Shown: piece by piece, positions 24,951 to 34,517 of the stretch
Numbering within the stretch: the first letter of the stretch is position 1
How the letters are laid out: each line of letters opens with the position of its first letter
Position numbers and translations under genes: made by a program
From: Maribacter arenosus
GTDB lineage: Bacteria > Bacteroidota > Bacteroidia > Flavobacteriales > Flavobacteriaceae
Direction of reading: 5' to 3'
Assembly: GCF_014610845.1 (NCBI RefSeq)
Contig: NZ_JABTCG010000006.1
Location: 1 to 64,000 of the forward strand
DNA: 64,000 nucleotides
The notes under the pieces: generated by a model
What the model was told of the DNA's origin: nothing
Seen by the model: the letters and a program-made list of their open reading frames with translations, nothing else
The model's database searches: none

Positions 24951-27900
24951 ATGAGAAAAAAGAAGTTTAATATCAATTATCTGGTATTGATTTTGTTCTT
25001 AAGTGTGTCCTTAATAAGTTATGGACAAGAGCAGACAATCACAGGAACTGTAGTTTCAGCGGCTGACAATGTCCCTTTGCCTGGGGCCAGCATCATTATA
25101 AAAGGAACTACCACGGGTACCCAAACCGATTTTGACGGAAACTACACCATCAATGCCAATAATGGCGATGTTCTGGTGTTTAGCTATTTGGGATATAATT
25201 CAGAGGAAGTTACTGTTTCTAATGAAACTACCCTCAATATAGCGCTTGCCGAAAACGCTGCTATGTTGGATGAAGTTGTTGTTACAGGTTATGGTAGCCA
25301 AACAAGGGGTACTTTGACCACATCGGTTTCTAAATTGGATACTGAAATACTCCAGACTTCAACCAGGTCGAATGCGGCAACCGCGTTACAAGGGACAATT
25401 GCAGGTTTAAGGGTTACGAATTCTACGGGGCAACCCGGTGCTACACCCCAAATTGTTCTACGGGGGGGCACCAATTTTGATGGCACGGGTTCTCCCTTAA
25501 TATTGATCGATGGTATACCAGGTTCATTTTTTGCTTTGAATTCTGACGATATCGAATCAATTGAAGTACTAAAAGATGCGGCTGCAACAGCCATTTATGG
25601 AGCAAGATCTGCCAATGGTGTTATTTTGGTAACCACTAAAACAGGTAAGGTTGGCAAAGCCTCCATTAATTACAGGTATAAGTACAGTATGAATAAGGAG
25701 CGGGATGATCAAAAATATCTTACCGCCGCGGATTTTTTGAATTATAATAGGCAAGGTCATGCTTATTCAGAACAGACTCGTGGTAACCCAAATTTTATTC
25801 GTCAATTTATTAATGGGGACAATTCTTTTGGAATAGGTGGCAACACTACGAATTCTCCCTTTACCACACAACTGCTAACCGCTGATAATCAATATCTTTT
25901 AAATCAACCGGGATGGAGTTCTATTCCTGATATTTTGGATCCTAGTCGGCAGATTCTGTTTTATGACAATAAAAACGTCGGTGACCGTATATATCAAGAT
26001 AGTGAAACAAAAGATCATTATTTATCCTTTGATGGTGGTAACGAAAAAGGCACTTATTATCTAGGTCTTGGACTTTTGGATAATGATGGTCTGATCTTGG
26101 GGTCGGGTTTTAAAAGATACTCAGGTAAATTCACGGGGTCTTATAGGATTTCTGACAAATTAAAAGTAAACTCCAATATCTTATACTCACATTCCAACTT
26201 GAGTTTAAGTCCTTTAGGAAGTGACGATACAGTGTTCAGAAGATTTCAGGGACAAGCACCTACTTCAAGGGATTATGACAACAATCCTGATGGCACTTTC
26301 TCCGATATATATGCCGTAGGTCAAAACCAAGGTTTTGGTAACCCCTTGTATTATCAGGACAAGTTTGTTCGTAAAAATCTGGAACAGCGTTTATCCGCTT
26401 CGGTGGGAATTGACTGGAATATTTTGGAAAACCTAATCTTCTCGGTAGACGGAAGCCATTTTACCATCAATAACCATAACGAGAGCTTTAATAGGGCTTA
26501 TAGGGTAGGAAGCACAACAGGTCCTTTACGTACAGGTCGTGAGGCATCGGTAAGCTTAGAAAGAACATTACGAAATCAGTTAACTGGGACTTTGAACTAT
26601 ACCAAAAAAATCGGGAACCATAATTTTAACGCCTTGATCGGCGCAGAGTATTTTAAGGATAATTTCTTTACCACTTCAGCGGGAACAAGAAATTCACCAA
26701 CAGATCTAATCGAAACCTTGAATGCAGGAGCCGAAGCCGATGGTATTCCTTTTAGTTTTGAAACAGAATATGTTATTGCCTCTGCCTTTGGTAGGTTACT
26801 GTATGATTATGATAATAGATATTTATTGAGTTTCACCTTTAGAAATGATGGTTCGTCTCGGTTAGGGAACAATAAAACTGACTTTTTCCCAGGGGTATCA
26901 GCAGGTTGGAATGTTCATAATGAAGACTTTTTCAGTGATTCATCATTAAGTAAAGTTGTCAGTAGATTAAAACCAAGATTAAGTTACGGGGTTAATGGTA
27001 ATCAGGACGTATTGAGCAATTATGGTGTTTTTGGAGCATACGGCAGTCAGGGTGTTTATAACGGACAAACAGGTTATGCCAACTCCCTTTTGCCCACATT
27101 GGATCTTCAATGGGAAAAGTCAACCACCTTTAATGTTGGTTTGGATATCTCGTTTTTTAATGAACGGCTTACGTTTATAACCGATGTTTATTCAAGGGAT
27201 ATCAAAGATAAACTCGCGGATCTTACCTTGCCTTTCTATACGGGATTCAGTAGTATATTAACGAATAACGGAACCATTAGAAACAAAGGTTTTGAGCTAC
27301 AGGTCAATGGGGATATCATTAGAAATGAAGATCTGACCTGGAATGTGGGTGCCACATTTACCACCAATAAGAATTATGTAATAGATCTTCCAGAAAATGA
27401 TAATGATTTGAATAGACAAGGGGGGGAATTAATATGGAACCCTAACAAGGGTGAAGAAGAATGGGTAGGTGGTTTTCAGGAAGGACAGCGATCGGGCAAT
27501 GATCTTGTCGTAGCTTTTGAACAAGAACGTATTTATGCCAATCAAGCCGAGGCTGATGCGGATAACTCAATAACCGATGAATTTATGCCTGCAGCGAGTA
27601 TCAATCAACGTTGGGCCGGTGATGCGAAATGGGTGGACCAAAATAGCGATGGAGTTATTAATGGACTTGATAGGAAAGTGATAGGACGAACCACGCCAAA
27701 CTTCATTGGAGGTTTAACGACGAGCTTAAACTATAAAAACTTCAGTTTATTTGTCAAGACCGATTTTGCCACCGGGCATTTGGTTTGGAACCATATTAGG
27801 GCCAAAGGGTATGGGCAGACACAGGGTAATCTGAATCAACCCATAGAAGTATTGGAGTCCTGGACACCTACTAATACAGATACCGATTGGCCACGTATGG

Positions 27901-28205
27901 TTTTTGTGAATGATGCAAAAAATGTGTGGAGAGGAAATGAATCTGAAAGTAGTTTGCAAAATTTTGGAAATGAACAATTCTGGGAAAAAGGTGATTATTT
28001 AGCGTTACGGGAAGTAACCTTAAATTACAATGTACCAACGGAATATTTTAATGATGCCATTAAAGGCCTCAGTATTTATGTAACAGGATCTAATCTGCAT
28101 TATTTTAAAAGTATGAGCGGTGATACCCCAGAAATTGGTGGCGTGCAATATGGAGCATTTCCTGTTCCAAAAACAATTACCATTGGACTAAACCTAACAT
28201 TTTAA
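24951..28205 (+). CDS. SusC-type TonB-dependent outer-membrane receptor
   Basis: The 1084-residue protein has a signal peptide (to about 26), a carboxypeptidase-regulatory-like domain (about 28-100), the SusC signature LDEVVVTGYG (106-115), a plug with GSPLILIDGIPG, and a long barrel ending in an aromatic residue (GLNLTF). It forms the outer-membrane channel that imports glycan pieces captured by SusD, driven by TonB/ExbBD. It is 11 bases upstream of susD. Context (sialidase, sialic acid lyase, shared operator) predicts sialylated or hexosamine-containing ligands. There is no N-terminal STN domain, so no anti-sigma signalling is expected. Confidence 0.95.
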   Translation: MRKKKFNINYLVLILFLSVSLISYGQEQTITGTVVSAADNVPLPGASIIIKGTTTGTQTDFDGNYTINANNGDVLVFSYLGYNSEEVTVSNETTLNIALAENAAMLDEVVVTGYGSQTRGTLTTSVSKLDTEILQTSTRSNAATALQGTIAGLRVTNSTGQPGATPQIVLRGGTNFDGTGSPLILIDGIPGSFFALNSDDIESIEVLKDAAATAIYGARSANGVILVTTKTGKVGKASINYRYKYSMNKERDDQKYLTAADFLNYNRQGHAYSEQTRGNPNFIRQFINGDNSFGIGGNTTNSPFTTQLLTADNQYLLNQPGWSSIPDILDPSRQILFYDNKNVGDRIYQDSETKDHYLSFDGGNEKGTYYLGLGLLDNDGLILGSGFKRYSGKFTGSYRISDKLKVNSNILYSHSNLSLSPLGSDDTVFRRFQGQAPTSRDYDNNPDGTFSDIYAVGQNQGFGNPLYYQDKFVRKNLEQRLSASVGIDWNILENLIFSVDGSHFTINNHNESFNRAYRVGSTTGPLRTGREASVSLERTLRNQLTGTLNYTKKIGNHNFNALIGAEYFKDNFFTTSAGTRNSPTDLIETLNAGAEADGIPFSFETEYVIASAFGRLLYDYDNRYLLSFTFRNDGSSRLGNNKTDFFPGVSAGWNVHNEDFFSDSSLSKVVSRLKPRLSYGVNGNQDVLSNYGVFGAYGSQGVYNGQTGYANSLLPTLDLQWEKSTTFNVGLDISFFNERLTFITDVYSRDIKDKLADLTLPFYTGFSSILTNNGTIRNKGFELQVNGDIIRNEDLTWNVGATFTTNKNYVIDLPENDNDLNRQGGELIWNPNKGEEEWVGGFQEGQRSGNDLVVAFEQERIYANQAEADADNSITDEFMPAASINQRWAGDAKWVDQNSDGVINGLDRKVIGRTTPNFIGGLTTSLNYKNFSLFVKTDFATGHLVWNHIRAKGYGQTQGNLNQPIEVLESWTPTNTDTDWPRMVFVNDAKNVWRGNESESSLQNFGNEQFWEKGDYLALREVTLNYNVPTEYFNDAIKGLSIYVTGSNLHYFKSMSGDTPEIGGVQYGAFPVPKTITIGLNLTF

Positions 28206-28216
28206 ATTTTATAAAA

Positions 28217-29719
28217 ATGAAGAAATATATATATATACTATTAGCTACGTTTGCTTTGAGTGCTTGCGAGAGCGAGCTCGAACTAGAAAGCCCCAGCGAA
28301 TTGACTACGGCAGGTTTCTGGGATACGGAAGAAGGGGCAAGAACAGCACATACGGGATTGTATGCGAACTTAAGATCATCCGCCCAAGACTTTTGGTTAT
28401 TGGGTGAGATGCGAAGTGATATTTGGGGAGGACGAACTTATGAGTCTGCCTTTAACACCAACCTGATAGAATCCAATTTCACGGAAGCCACCGCACCTTT
28501 TGGCGGATGGGCTGGTTTATATACCAGAATACATAGAATTAATGACTTCTTGGCAAATGCACCAAATGTATCTTTTGTCAATGAAGACGATAAGAACCAT
28601 TTAATTGGACAAGCGTACGGCTTAAGAGCACTATATTACTATACACTTTTAAAAACATGGGGTGCTGTCCCTATTATTTTAGAACCTGTAGGCGCTATTG
28701 ATCCTTCTGACTTAAGCAAGCCACGATCACCCCAGGCAGAAGTGATGAGCTTGATAAAGTCGGATATTGGAGCCTCTTTAATCGCTTTTGGATCAGACGA
28801 TAGTTTTTGGGAAGATAGCAGGAATTTCTGGTCCAAGGCGGCCACATTGGCCTTGAAAGGTGATGTTTATATCTGGTCTGCTAATTTGTTGGGCGGCGGG
28901 AACGCGGATCTCAACGAGGCAAAAATAGCCTTGCAACAAGTTGCATCATTCGGGGTAAGTTTGGAAGCCGATATTTCCAGTTTATGGGGTGTAGAAAATG
29001 AAGGAAATAGCGAGTTCATTTTTGCCCTGCAATATAAGCGGGACGAAGCTTCCAATATATATAATAGTTTAACGGGCAGAAGTACGGAAATCAACCCTCA
29101 GTTTAATGATAAGGGAAGTTCTATGATCGATTTTGTAATTGCCGGCGCTAACAGATACGGGCAATCTGAAAAGACGATATTGTTGTTGGATGATAATGAT
29201 GACAGCCGCAAAGATGCAACATTTATTAGGCTATATGTAGATGACAACGGAGGGGCTGGTTACCCAACGTATAATGAGCCTGCTTATTTTGGTTCTGTTT
29301 TCAACAAGTTTTTGGGACGGGTTGATGGTACCGAACGCATCTTTGAAAATGATGTGCCAATATATAGATATGCCGACATCCTTTTATTATTGGCAGAGGC
29401 AAAAAATTTGTTGGGGGAGGATCCATCCGGAGAGATGAACCAAATTCGTCAAAGGGCGTATGGTGCAAATTATGTAGAGGCCATTCATGGTTATACCAAC
29501 GGTTCACAGACAGATAATGCCAATGCCATACTTGATGAGCGTTATAAGGAATTCATTGGAGAAGGTAAAAGATGGTGGGATTTGAGAAGGGCAGGAAGCA
29601 GTTTTGTTTTTGACAATATTAGTTTTCTTAGTCCTGGCGAAGAGTTTAAATTACTATTGCCCATCACAACAGATATGATCGGTAGAAACCCTGCTTTGGA
29701 ACAAACCCCTGGATATTAA
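28217..29719 (+). CDS. SusD/RagB-type nutrient-binding lipoprotein
   Basis: The 500-residue lipoprotein (lipobox ALSAC, Cys17) has the SusD layout: ESPSELTTAGFWDTEEGARTAHTGLY near the N-terminus, a TPR-like helical core with GQAYGLRALYYYTLLKTWG, and the C-terminal RYADILLLLAEAKNLLG ... DERYKEFIGEGKRWWDLRR. It caps the SusC channel at the cell surface and binds the glycan. It forms the susCD pair with the preceding gene. A terminator follows about 75 bases downstream. Confidence 0.95.
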   Translation: MKKYIYILLATFALSACESELELESPSELTTAGFWDTEEGARTAHTGLYANLRSSAQDFWLLGEMRSDIWGGRTYESAFNTNLIESNFTEATAPFGGWAGLYTRIHRINDFLANAPNVSFVNEDDKNHLIGQAYGLRALYYYTLLKTWGAVPIILEPVGAIDPSDLSKPRSPQAEVMSLIKSDIGASLIAFGSDDSFWEDSRNFWSKAATLALKGDVYIWSANLLGGGNADLNEAKIALQQVASFGVSLEADISSLWGVENEGNSEFIFALQYKRDEASNIYNSLTGRSTEINPQFNDKGSSMIDFVIAGANRYGQSEKTILLLDDNDDSRKDATFIRLYVDDNGGAGYPTYNEPAYFGSVFNKFLGRVDGTERIFENDVPIYRYADILLLLAEAKNLLGEDPSGEMNQIRQRAYGANYVEAIHGYTNGSQTDNANAILDERYKEFIGEGKRWWDLRRAGSSFVFDNISFLSPGEEFKLLLPITTDMIGRNPALEQTPGY

Positions 29720-29730
29720 GTAAAATAGTT

Positions 29731-29765
29731 TTTGAGTTAGTTTTGAGTTAGTTTGAGTTGAGTTG
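29731..29765 (+). repeat. Short imperfect tandem repeats (TTTGAGTTAG)
   Basis: Three to four imperfect copies of TTTGAGTTAG/TTTGAGTTG stand head to tail after susD. They look like replication-slippage repeats; no function is apparent. Confidence 0.5.
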
Positions 29766-29795
29766 TGTATTTAAGAAAAGATGCACAGTTTTGTG

Positions 29796-29834
29796 AAAGA
29801 GAGTTGTTCCCGGTTATTTCAACTCTCTTTTACT
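29796..29834 (+). terminator. Terminator after susCD
   Basis: AAAGAGAGTTG (29796-29806) pairs perfectly with CAACTCTCTTT (29820-29830) around a 13-base loop and is followed by T-rich sequence. It separates the susCD transcript from the lyase gene, which is 40 bases downstream, perhaps as an attenuator rather than a full stop. Confidence 0.65.
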
Positions 29835-29871
29835 TTTAACCAACTTCTTTTAATACGATTAATACTTATTT

Positions 29872-30777
29872 ATGAGTTTAAGAAATCTGATTGCCGCAAC
29901 TTATGCACCAATGCATAAAGACACTTCGTTGAATTTGGAAGTAATTGAAGTTTATGGTAAATTTCTAAAACGGAACAAAGTAGCTGGTGCCTTTATTAAT
30001 GGTTCTACTGGAGACTTTGCATCATTGTCCAGTACTGAGAGAAAGTTGATTGTAGAGGCATGGTCTGCAAAAAGACCTGATGATTTCTACATTATTAATC
30101 ATGTAGGGCATACAAGTCTTAAGGAAGCCATGGAACTTACCTTACATTCGGCGGATAAAGTCGATGCCATCGCGACATTGGCGCCGTTTTATTTTAGACT
30201 GAATACGGTTGAGAAGTTAGTGGAATATTGTAAGAACATAGCCGCTTGTGCACCAAACCTACCGTTCTATTATTACCATATTCCAGATTTGTCCGGTGCA
30301 CATCTTAAAATGATCGATTTTTTAAAAATCGCATCGAACGAAATACCAAACTTTGCGGGCTTAAAGTTTACCAAAAACGATTTGATAGATTTTAAATATT
30401 GCCTTGATTTTAAGGACAATGCCTACGATATACTTTTCGGGGTTGATGAGATATTCATCTCTAGCCTGCCACTAGGGGCAAAAGGATGGGTAGGTAGTAC
30501 CTACAATCATTTGGCACCCCTATATTATAAAATTAAAGAAGCTTTTGAGCGTAATGACCATAAAACAGCAGCCGATTTACAGACCAAGGCCATGATGTTC
30601 GTTGATATTCTGAACGGTAAAGGAGGTTTTAACGGTGTGGCTAAAGGCTACTTGAAAACCTTGGGTGTTGATTGTGGTCCCAGCAGGTTTCCACACACTA
30701 CTTTAGATGTTGAAGCTTACCTTGAAATTAAAAGTGAGCTTGATGTCATTGGGTTGCTCCCTTATATGAGCAAATAA
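29872..30777 (+). CDS. nanA: N-acetylneuraminate lyase
   Basis: The 301-residue TIM-barrel aldolase of the DHDPS/NanA family splits N-acetylneuraminate into ManNAc and pyruvate in the cytoplasm. GSTGDF (44-49) is the carboxylate-binding loop, Tyr135 in FYYYHIP and the Schiff-base Lys165 in FAGLKFT sit at the positions known for NanA. The flanking genes (YhcH protein, GntR regulator, epimerase, sialidase) fix the substrate. It is 55 bases upstream of the YhcH gene by the original start and 82 by the preferred one, probably one transcript. Confidence 0.93.
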   Translation: MSLRNLIAATYAPMHKDTSLNLEVIEVYGKFLKRNKVAGAFINGSTGDFASLSSTERKLIVEAWSAKRPDDFYIINHVGHTSLKEAMELTLHSADKVDAIATLAPFYFRLNTVEKLVEYCKNIAACAPNLPFYYYHIPDLSGAHLKMIDFLKIASNEIPNFAGLKFTKNDLIDFKYCLDFKDNAYDILFGVDEIFISSLPLGAKGWVGSTYNHLAPLYYKIKEAFERNDHKTAADLQTKAMMFVDILNGKGGFNGVAKGYLKTLGVDCGPSRFPHTTLDVEAYLEIKSELDVIGLLPYMSK

Positions 30778-30859
30778 ATAAGCTCAATTTTCTAAAATTC
30801 ATAAACAACATCAATGCAATGCTTTTTGCAAGTTGTTTTTTATTGCAGACCAACTTAAG

Positions 30860-31309
30860 ATGATAATTGACAAAATCGAAAACGCCGGTCTTTATACGGG
30901 GATAAGCGAACGTATTAAAACCGCCTTGGATTATATTCAGAATACCGATTTCAGTATAATGGGAAATGGTAATTATGAAATTGAAGGGGATACAATTTTT
31001 GCCCTGATAAATGAATATAAAACCAAAAATGCAAATGAAAGCTTTTTAGAAGGACATCGTGACTATATTGATGTGCAATATATTGTAGAAGGGTTTGAGC
31101 AGGTTGGCGTTGTGATGCTTGATGGTCAAAAAGCAATTAAAGAATACGATGCCAATGATGATTTTGTATTGTTCACTGAAAAACATTCTTTGGTTTCACT
31201 TAAGAAAGATATGTTTGTCATTTTCTTCCCTGATGACCTTCATATGCCTGGTTTAAAAATCGGAAAACCCGCTTTGGTAAAAAAAGTAGTTGTGAAGGTT
31301 AAGATTTGA
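30860..31309 (+). CDS. YhcH/YjgK/YiaL (DUF386) family protein, sialic-acid anomerase type
   Basis: I prefer the ATG at 30860 (149 residues, MIIDKIENAGLYTGISER), which matches the usual family N-terminus MIxDxLxNAxLY; an in-frame ATG at 30833 adds nine residues. The cupin-type fold shows GHRDYIDVQYIVEGFEQVG and a late HMPGLKIGKPALVKKVVVKV, with His and Glu residues for metal binding. In E. coli the relative NanQ helps open the sialic acid ring for the lyase. The 3' end overlaps the convergent regulator gene by 11 bases. Confidence 0.87.
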   Translation: MIIDKIENAGLYTGISERIKTALDYIQNTDFSIMGNGNYEIEGDTIFALINEYKTKNANESFLEGHRDYIDVQYIVEGFEQVGVVMLDGQKAIKEYDANDDFVLFTEKHSLVSLKKDMFVIFFPDDLHMPGLKIGKPALVKKVVVKVKI

Positions 31310-32021
31310 AGCTAGTAAGCACCCTTTCAAAATGTGGTTCTAAATGCTGCCTCATTGCAACTCTAAATGATTCCGGAGTTCCTTCGATCAATTCGTTCAA
31401 CAAATCTCTGTGCGAAATGAATTTCCCTCCAGAATACCTGAATTTGCTGGCGTCTGGTAACATGTGGTCATGAACATATTGAAAAACAGGCAACAAAAGA
31501 TCCTGAAAGCGCTGTAAGGTGCTATTATTTGATATTTGATACAACTTTCCGTGAAAGGCGACCTCATACTCCAAACTAAAAATAGTGGAATCTAGCCCGT
31601 TATCATCTTCATGAGAAACGATCCTGGAAAGTTCCTCTATATCTTTTTCTGTTTTTCTGGCAAACAACAGATCTGCCATTCCCATTTCAAGGATCAATCG
31701 TAATTCAAAAATATCCTTAAGTGTTTTGTCGCCTAATAAATTGGATTCCAGGACTTTTTCAAAATTTTGAATAATGTCCGGTTGGGAAAGTACCATGCCC
31801 TTGCGCTTTTTAGACTCGATCATGCCAATGGTCCTTAACCTTAAAAGGGCTTCCCGGATTACTGTTCTACTAACGCCTAATGCCTCGGCAAACTCTAATT
31901 CTTTGGGAATCTGATCCCCGATTTTTAGATTATTCTCCTTGAAATATTCTGTTAGACGAATTTCAACTTTATCAACTAAGGAAAGATTTGATAGGGGTTC
32001 TAGCTTGGTGAGCTTTGCCAT
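31299..32021 (-). CDS. GntR/FadR-family transcriptional repressor of the sialic acid locus
   Basis: The 240-residue protein has an N-terminal winged HTH (about 15-80; IPKELEFAEALGVSRTVIREALLRLRTIGMIE) and a helical FCD ligand-binding domain (about 95-225; FELRLILEMGMADLL, HGKLYQISNNSTLQR). FCD members bind sugar acids or fatty acyl ligands. It is transcribed divergently from the epimerase operon, with a perfect ATTATGT-N3-ACATAAT palindrome between. The same site upstream of susC suggests that it represses both units until a pathway intermediate binds. NanR is the functional parallel, but the exact ligand is inferred. Confidence 0.88.
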   Translation of the reverse strand: MAKLTKLEPLSNLSLVDKVEIRLTEYFKENNLKIGDQIPKELEFAEALGVSRTVIREALLRLRTIGMIESKKRKGMVLSQPDIIQNFEKVLESNLLGDKTLKDIFELRLILEMGMADLLFARKTEKDIEELSRIVSHEDDNGLDSTIFSLEYEVAFHGKLYQISNNSTLQRFQDLLLPVFQYVHDHMLPDASKFRYSGGKFISHRDLLNELIEGTPESFRVAMRQHLEPHFERVLTSFKS

Positions 32022-32051
32022 TTAATTAACTTTTGGTAAAACAATTAAAAA

Positions 32052-32082
32052 TTGAAAATGTCAGCATAAATCAATATATTTG
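32052..32082 (+). promoter_or_regulatory. Promoter of the epimerase-sialidase operon
   Basis: TTG (32052-32054) and TATATTTG (32075-32082, exact -7 consensus) are 20 bases apart, the same spacing as at susC. The operator begins one base after the -7 box. Confidence 0.65.
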
Positions 32083-32083
32083 T

Positions 32084-32100
32084 ATTATGTATGACATAAT
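32084..32100. promoter_or_regulatory. Operator for the GntR/FadR regulator in the divergent region
   Basis: ATTATGT-ATG-ACATAAT is a perfect 7-3-7 inverted repeat with half-sites identical to the susC operator at 24896-24912. It lies between the regulator gene and the epimerase gene, so it could also autoregulate the regulator. Confidence 0.7.
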
Positions 32101-32103
32101 GAT

Positions 32104-32120
32104 AATATCTACAAGATATT
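32104..32120. promoter_or_regulatory. Second 7-3-7 palindrome downstream of the operator
   Basis: AATATCT-ACA-AGATATT is also a perfect 7-3-7 inverted repeat, 20 bp centre to centre from the operator. The half-sites differ, so it may bind another regulator or be a weaker site for the same one. Confidence 0.4.
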
Positions 32121-32171
32121 ACAAATTTATGATATGTGCTAATTTAATGTTTCCATTAATTATTTTTAAGG

Positions 32172-33329
32172 ATGAAGTACTCAAAATTATATAGAGAGAC
32201 ATTACTTAATGATATTGTTCCCTTCTGGACAAACAACTCTTTGGATCAAACGAATGGGGGATACTATACTTGCCTGGATACCAAGGGAAAAGTCTATGAC
32301 ACGGATAAATTCATTTGGTTGCAAGGTCGCCAAGCCTGGACTTTTTCGATGCTTTACAATAAGGTGGAAGAAAATAAAAAATGGTTGGATATTGCAAAAT
32401 CAGGGATTGATTTTCTTGTGAACCACGGAATGGACAAAAATGGGGATTTCTATTTCTCAACCACAAAAGAGGGCAAGCCATTAGTTCAACCCTATAATAT
32501 TTTCTCAGATTGCTTTGCTGCCATGGCTTTCAGTCAGTACGCCATAGCCTCTGGTGATGAAGAAATAAAGGAATTGGCGAAGCAAACCTACTACAATATC
32601 CTTAAAAGAAAGGATAACCCAAAAGGTATTTATACCAAGAATACGGGGACTAGACCTTTAAAAGGTTTTTCGTTACCAATGATACTATCCAATTTGGTTT
32701 TGGAGCTTGAAGACATCCTAGATCCCGAAGAAGTGGATAGAACAATTGACTTTAGCATCAACGAAGTAATGAATGTATTCCTTGATAAGGATTCCGGTCT
32801 TATTTATGAAAACGTTCTGCCCGATGGCAGTCACGATGATAGTTTTGAAGGCCGACTTCTAAATCCCGGACACGGCATTGAGGCTATGTGGTTTATGATC
32901 GATATTGGCGCGAGAAGAAAGGATCGAAATTTAATACAAAAAGCTACCGAAACCATACGCAACATTTTAGAACACAGTTGGGATAACCAATACGGAGGTA
33001 TTTATTACTTCTTGGATGCCAAAGGCCATCCCCCCCAACAATTGGAATGGGACCAAAAACTTTGGTGGGTGCATTTAGAGTCCTTAGTAGCTTTGGCCAA
33101 GGCCTATGAGCATACCAAGGATGAAAGAATCTATAGTTGGTATAAAAAAGTCCATATATATTCTTGGACACATTTTTCAGACCCTGAAAACGGTGAATGG
33201 CATGGCTACCTAAATAGACAAGGTGAGGTTTTGCTCAATCTCAAAGGAGGGAAATGGAAAGGGTGTTTCCATGTGCCAAGGGCTATGTATCAGTGTTGGA
33301 AATCATTTGAAAAAATCGAATCTAAATAA
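32172..33329 (+). CDS. AGE-type N-acylglucosamine 2-epimerase
   Basis: The 385-residue (alpha/alpha)6-barrel protein belongs to the N-acylglucosamine 2-epimerase family: [49 protein letters not shown] and the late [13 protein letters not shown] and [10 protein letters not shown] carry the conserved Arg/His/Glu residues. It converts ManNAc from the lyase into GlcNAc, the Bacteroidota route (as in Bacteroides fragilis and Tannerella NanE) that needs no ManNAc kinase. It is the first gene of the plus-strand operon behind the repressor-controlled promoter, 12 bases before the sialidase gene. Confidence 0.92.
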   Translation: MKYSKLYRETLLNDIVPFWTNNSLDQTNGGYYTCLDTKGKVYDTDKFIWLQGRQAWTFSMLYNKVEENKKWLDIAKSGIDFLVNHGMDKNGDFYFSTTKEGKPLVQPYNIFSDCFAAMAFSQYAIASGDEEIKELAKQTYYNILKRKDNPKGIYTKNTGTRPLKGFSLPMILSNLVLELEDILDPEEVDRTIDFSINEVMNVFLDKDSGLIYENVLPDGSHDDSFEGRLLNPGHGIEAMWFMIDIGARRKDRNLIQKATETIRNILEHSWDNQYGGIYYFLDAKGHPPQQLEWDQKLWWVHLESLVALAKAYEHTKDERIYSWYKKVHIYSWTHFSDPENGEWHGYLNRQGEVLLNLKGGKWKGCFHVPRAMYQCWKSFEKIESK

Positions 33330-33341
33330 ATTAATAAAGAC

Positions 33342-34475
33342 ATGAGAAATAGTATTGTAGCATTCATTATTCTTTTAATCATAACATCATGTTCCGCCCA
33401 AAACAAAGCATATCAAATTTCCGATGGGATGATCCAAATTCATGATCTGTTCAATGCTAGTACGAATGATAGCGTAGCTTGTTACCGGATACCAGCGATT
33501 GTGACTGCACCAAACGGGGATCTGATTGCGACCATTGACGAACGAGTACCTTCTTGTGGCGATTTAAAGTGGAGCAAGGATATTAATATTGTAATGCGAA
33601 GAAGTGAAGATAATGGCAAAACATGGTCTGTTATTGAATCTATTGTCGATTTTCCCTTTGGAAAATCAGCTTCCGACCCGTCCATGATCGTTGACCAAAT
33701 CACTAAAGAAATCTTCTTGTTTTATAATTATATGAATCTGGATACCGAAAAGGATATTTATTATTTACACGTTATGAAAAGTGCAGACAACGGAAAGACC
33801 TGGAGCGAACCAAAGGATATAACCTCGCAAATTGCGAAACCTGAATGGCATGGAGACTTTAAGTTCATTACCTCTGGCAGGGGAATACAGACAAGTAACG
33901 GGAAACTCTTGCATTGTATGGTGAACTTAAATAGTGGCATGCATTTATTTGGCAGTGATGACCATGGCGAAACATGGTTTTTAATCGATACACCCATAGC
34001 CCCGGCAGATGAATCCAAAGTAGTTGAGTTGGTAGATGGAAGTTGGATGGTAAATGCGAGGGGCAATGATAAAAAAGGCGTTAGATATATACATACGTCT
34101 TCTGATGAAGGCAAAACATGGACGACAAAAGCAGAACCCCAATTAACTGACCCAGGCTGCAATGCAAGCATTGTGCGATATACAGCCATTAAAGATGGGT
34201 ACACTAATAACCGACTCCTGTTTGCCAATGCCAATTCTGAAAAAGGACGTAAGAATATGACGGTTCGTGTGAGCTATGATGAGGGTAAAACATGGTCTGA
34301 CGGCAAAACAATTTATAAAGGACCCTCAGCCTATTCTTCATTGACCGTCCTAAAGAATGGTGATATCGGTTTATTCTTTGAAAAAGATGAATATACAGCG
34401 AATGTGTTTACGAGCTTTTCCTTAGAATGGTTAACAGACGGTAAGGATAGGTACGAAGAACCTAAGAAAAAATAG
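33342..34475 (+). CDS. nanH: Exo-alpha-sialidase (GH33), lipoprotein
   Basis: The 377-residue six-bladed propeller enzyme releases terminal sialic acids. It has a lipobox (LIITSC, Cys17), the YRIP motif (48-51) with the substrate Arg, and five Asp boxes (SEDNGKTW 88, SADNGKTW 147, SDDHGETW 205, SSDEGKTW 253, SYDEGKTW 311). Likely nucleophile is Tyr331 in GPSAYSSL, with Glu229 as partner. The lipid anchor would place it in the periplasm or on the surface. Compact size means there is no added carbohydrate-binding or lectin domain. Confidence 0.94.
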   Translation: MRNSIVAFIILLIITSCSAQNKAYQISDGMIQIHDLFNASTNDSVACYRIPAIVTAPNGDLIATIDERVPSCGDLKWSKDINIVMRRSEDNGKTWSVIESIVDFPFGKSASDPSMIVDQITKEIFLFYNYMNLDTEKDIYYLHVMKSADNGKTWSEPKDITSQIAKPEWHGDFKFITSGRGIQTSNGKLLHCMVNLNSGMHLFGSDDHGETWFLIDTPIAPADESKVVELVDGSWMVNARGNDKKGVRYIHTSSDEGKTWTTKAEPQLTDPGCNASIVRYTAIKDGYTNNRLLFANANSEKGRKNMTVRVSYDEGKTWSDGKTIYKGPSAYSSLTVLKNGDIGLFFEKDEYTANVFTSFSLEWLTDGKDRYEEPKKK

Positions 34476-34517
34476 AATTACTATTGCTGGGAATACCAAA
34501 TCATTGAAACAAGGAGT

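Noticed and set aside
29731-29765. CRISPR-like short repeats
   Set aside because: Repeats of about 10 bases without spacers and without cas genes; simple tandem slippage. No CRISPR array was seen in the window.
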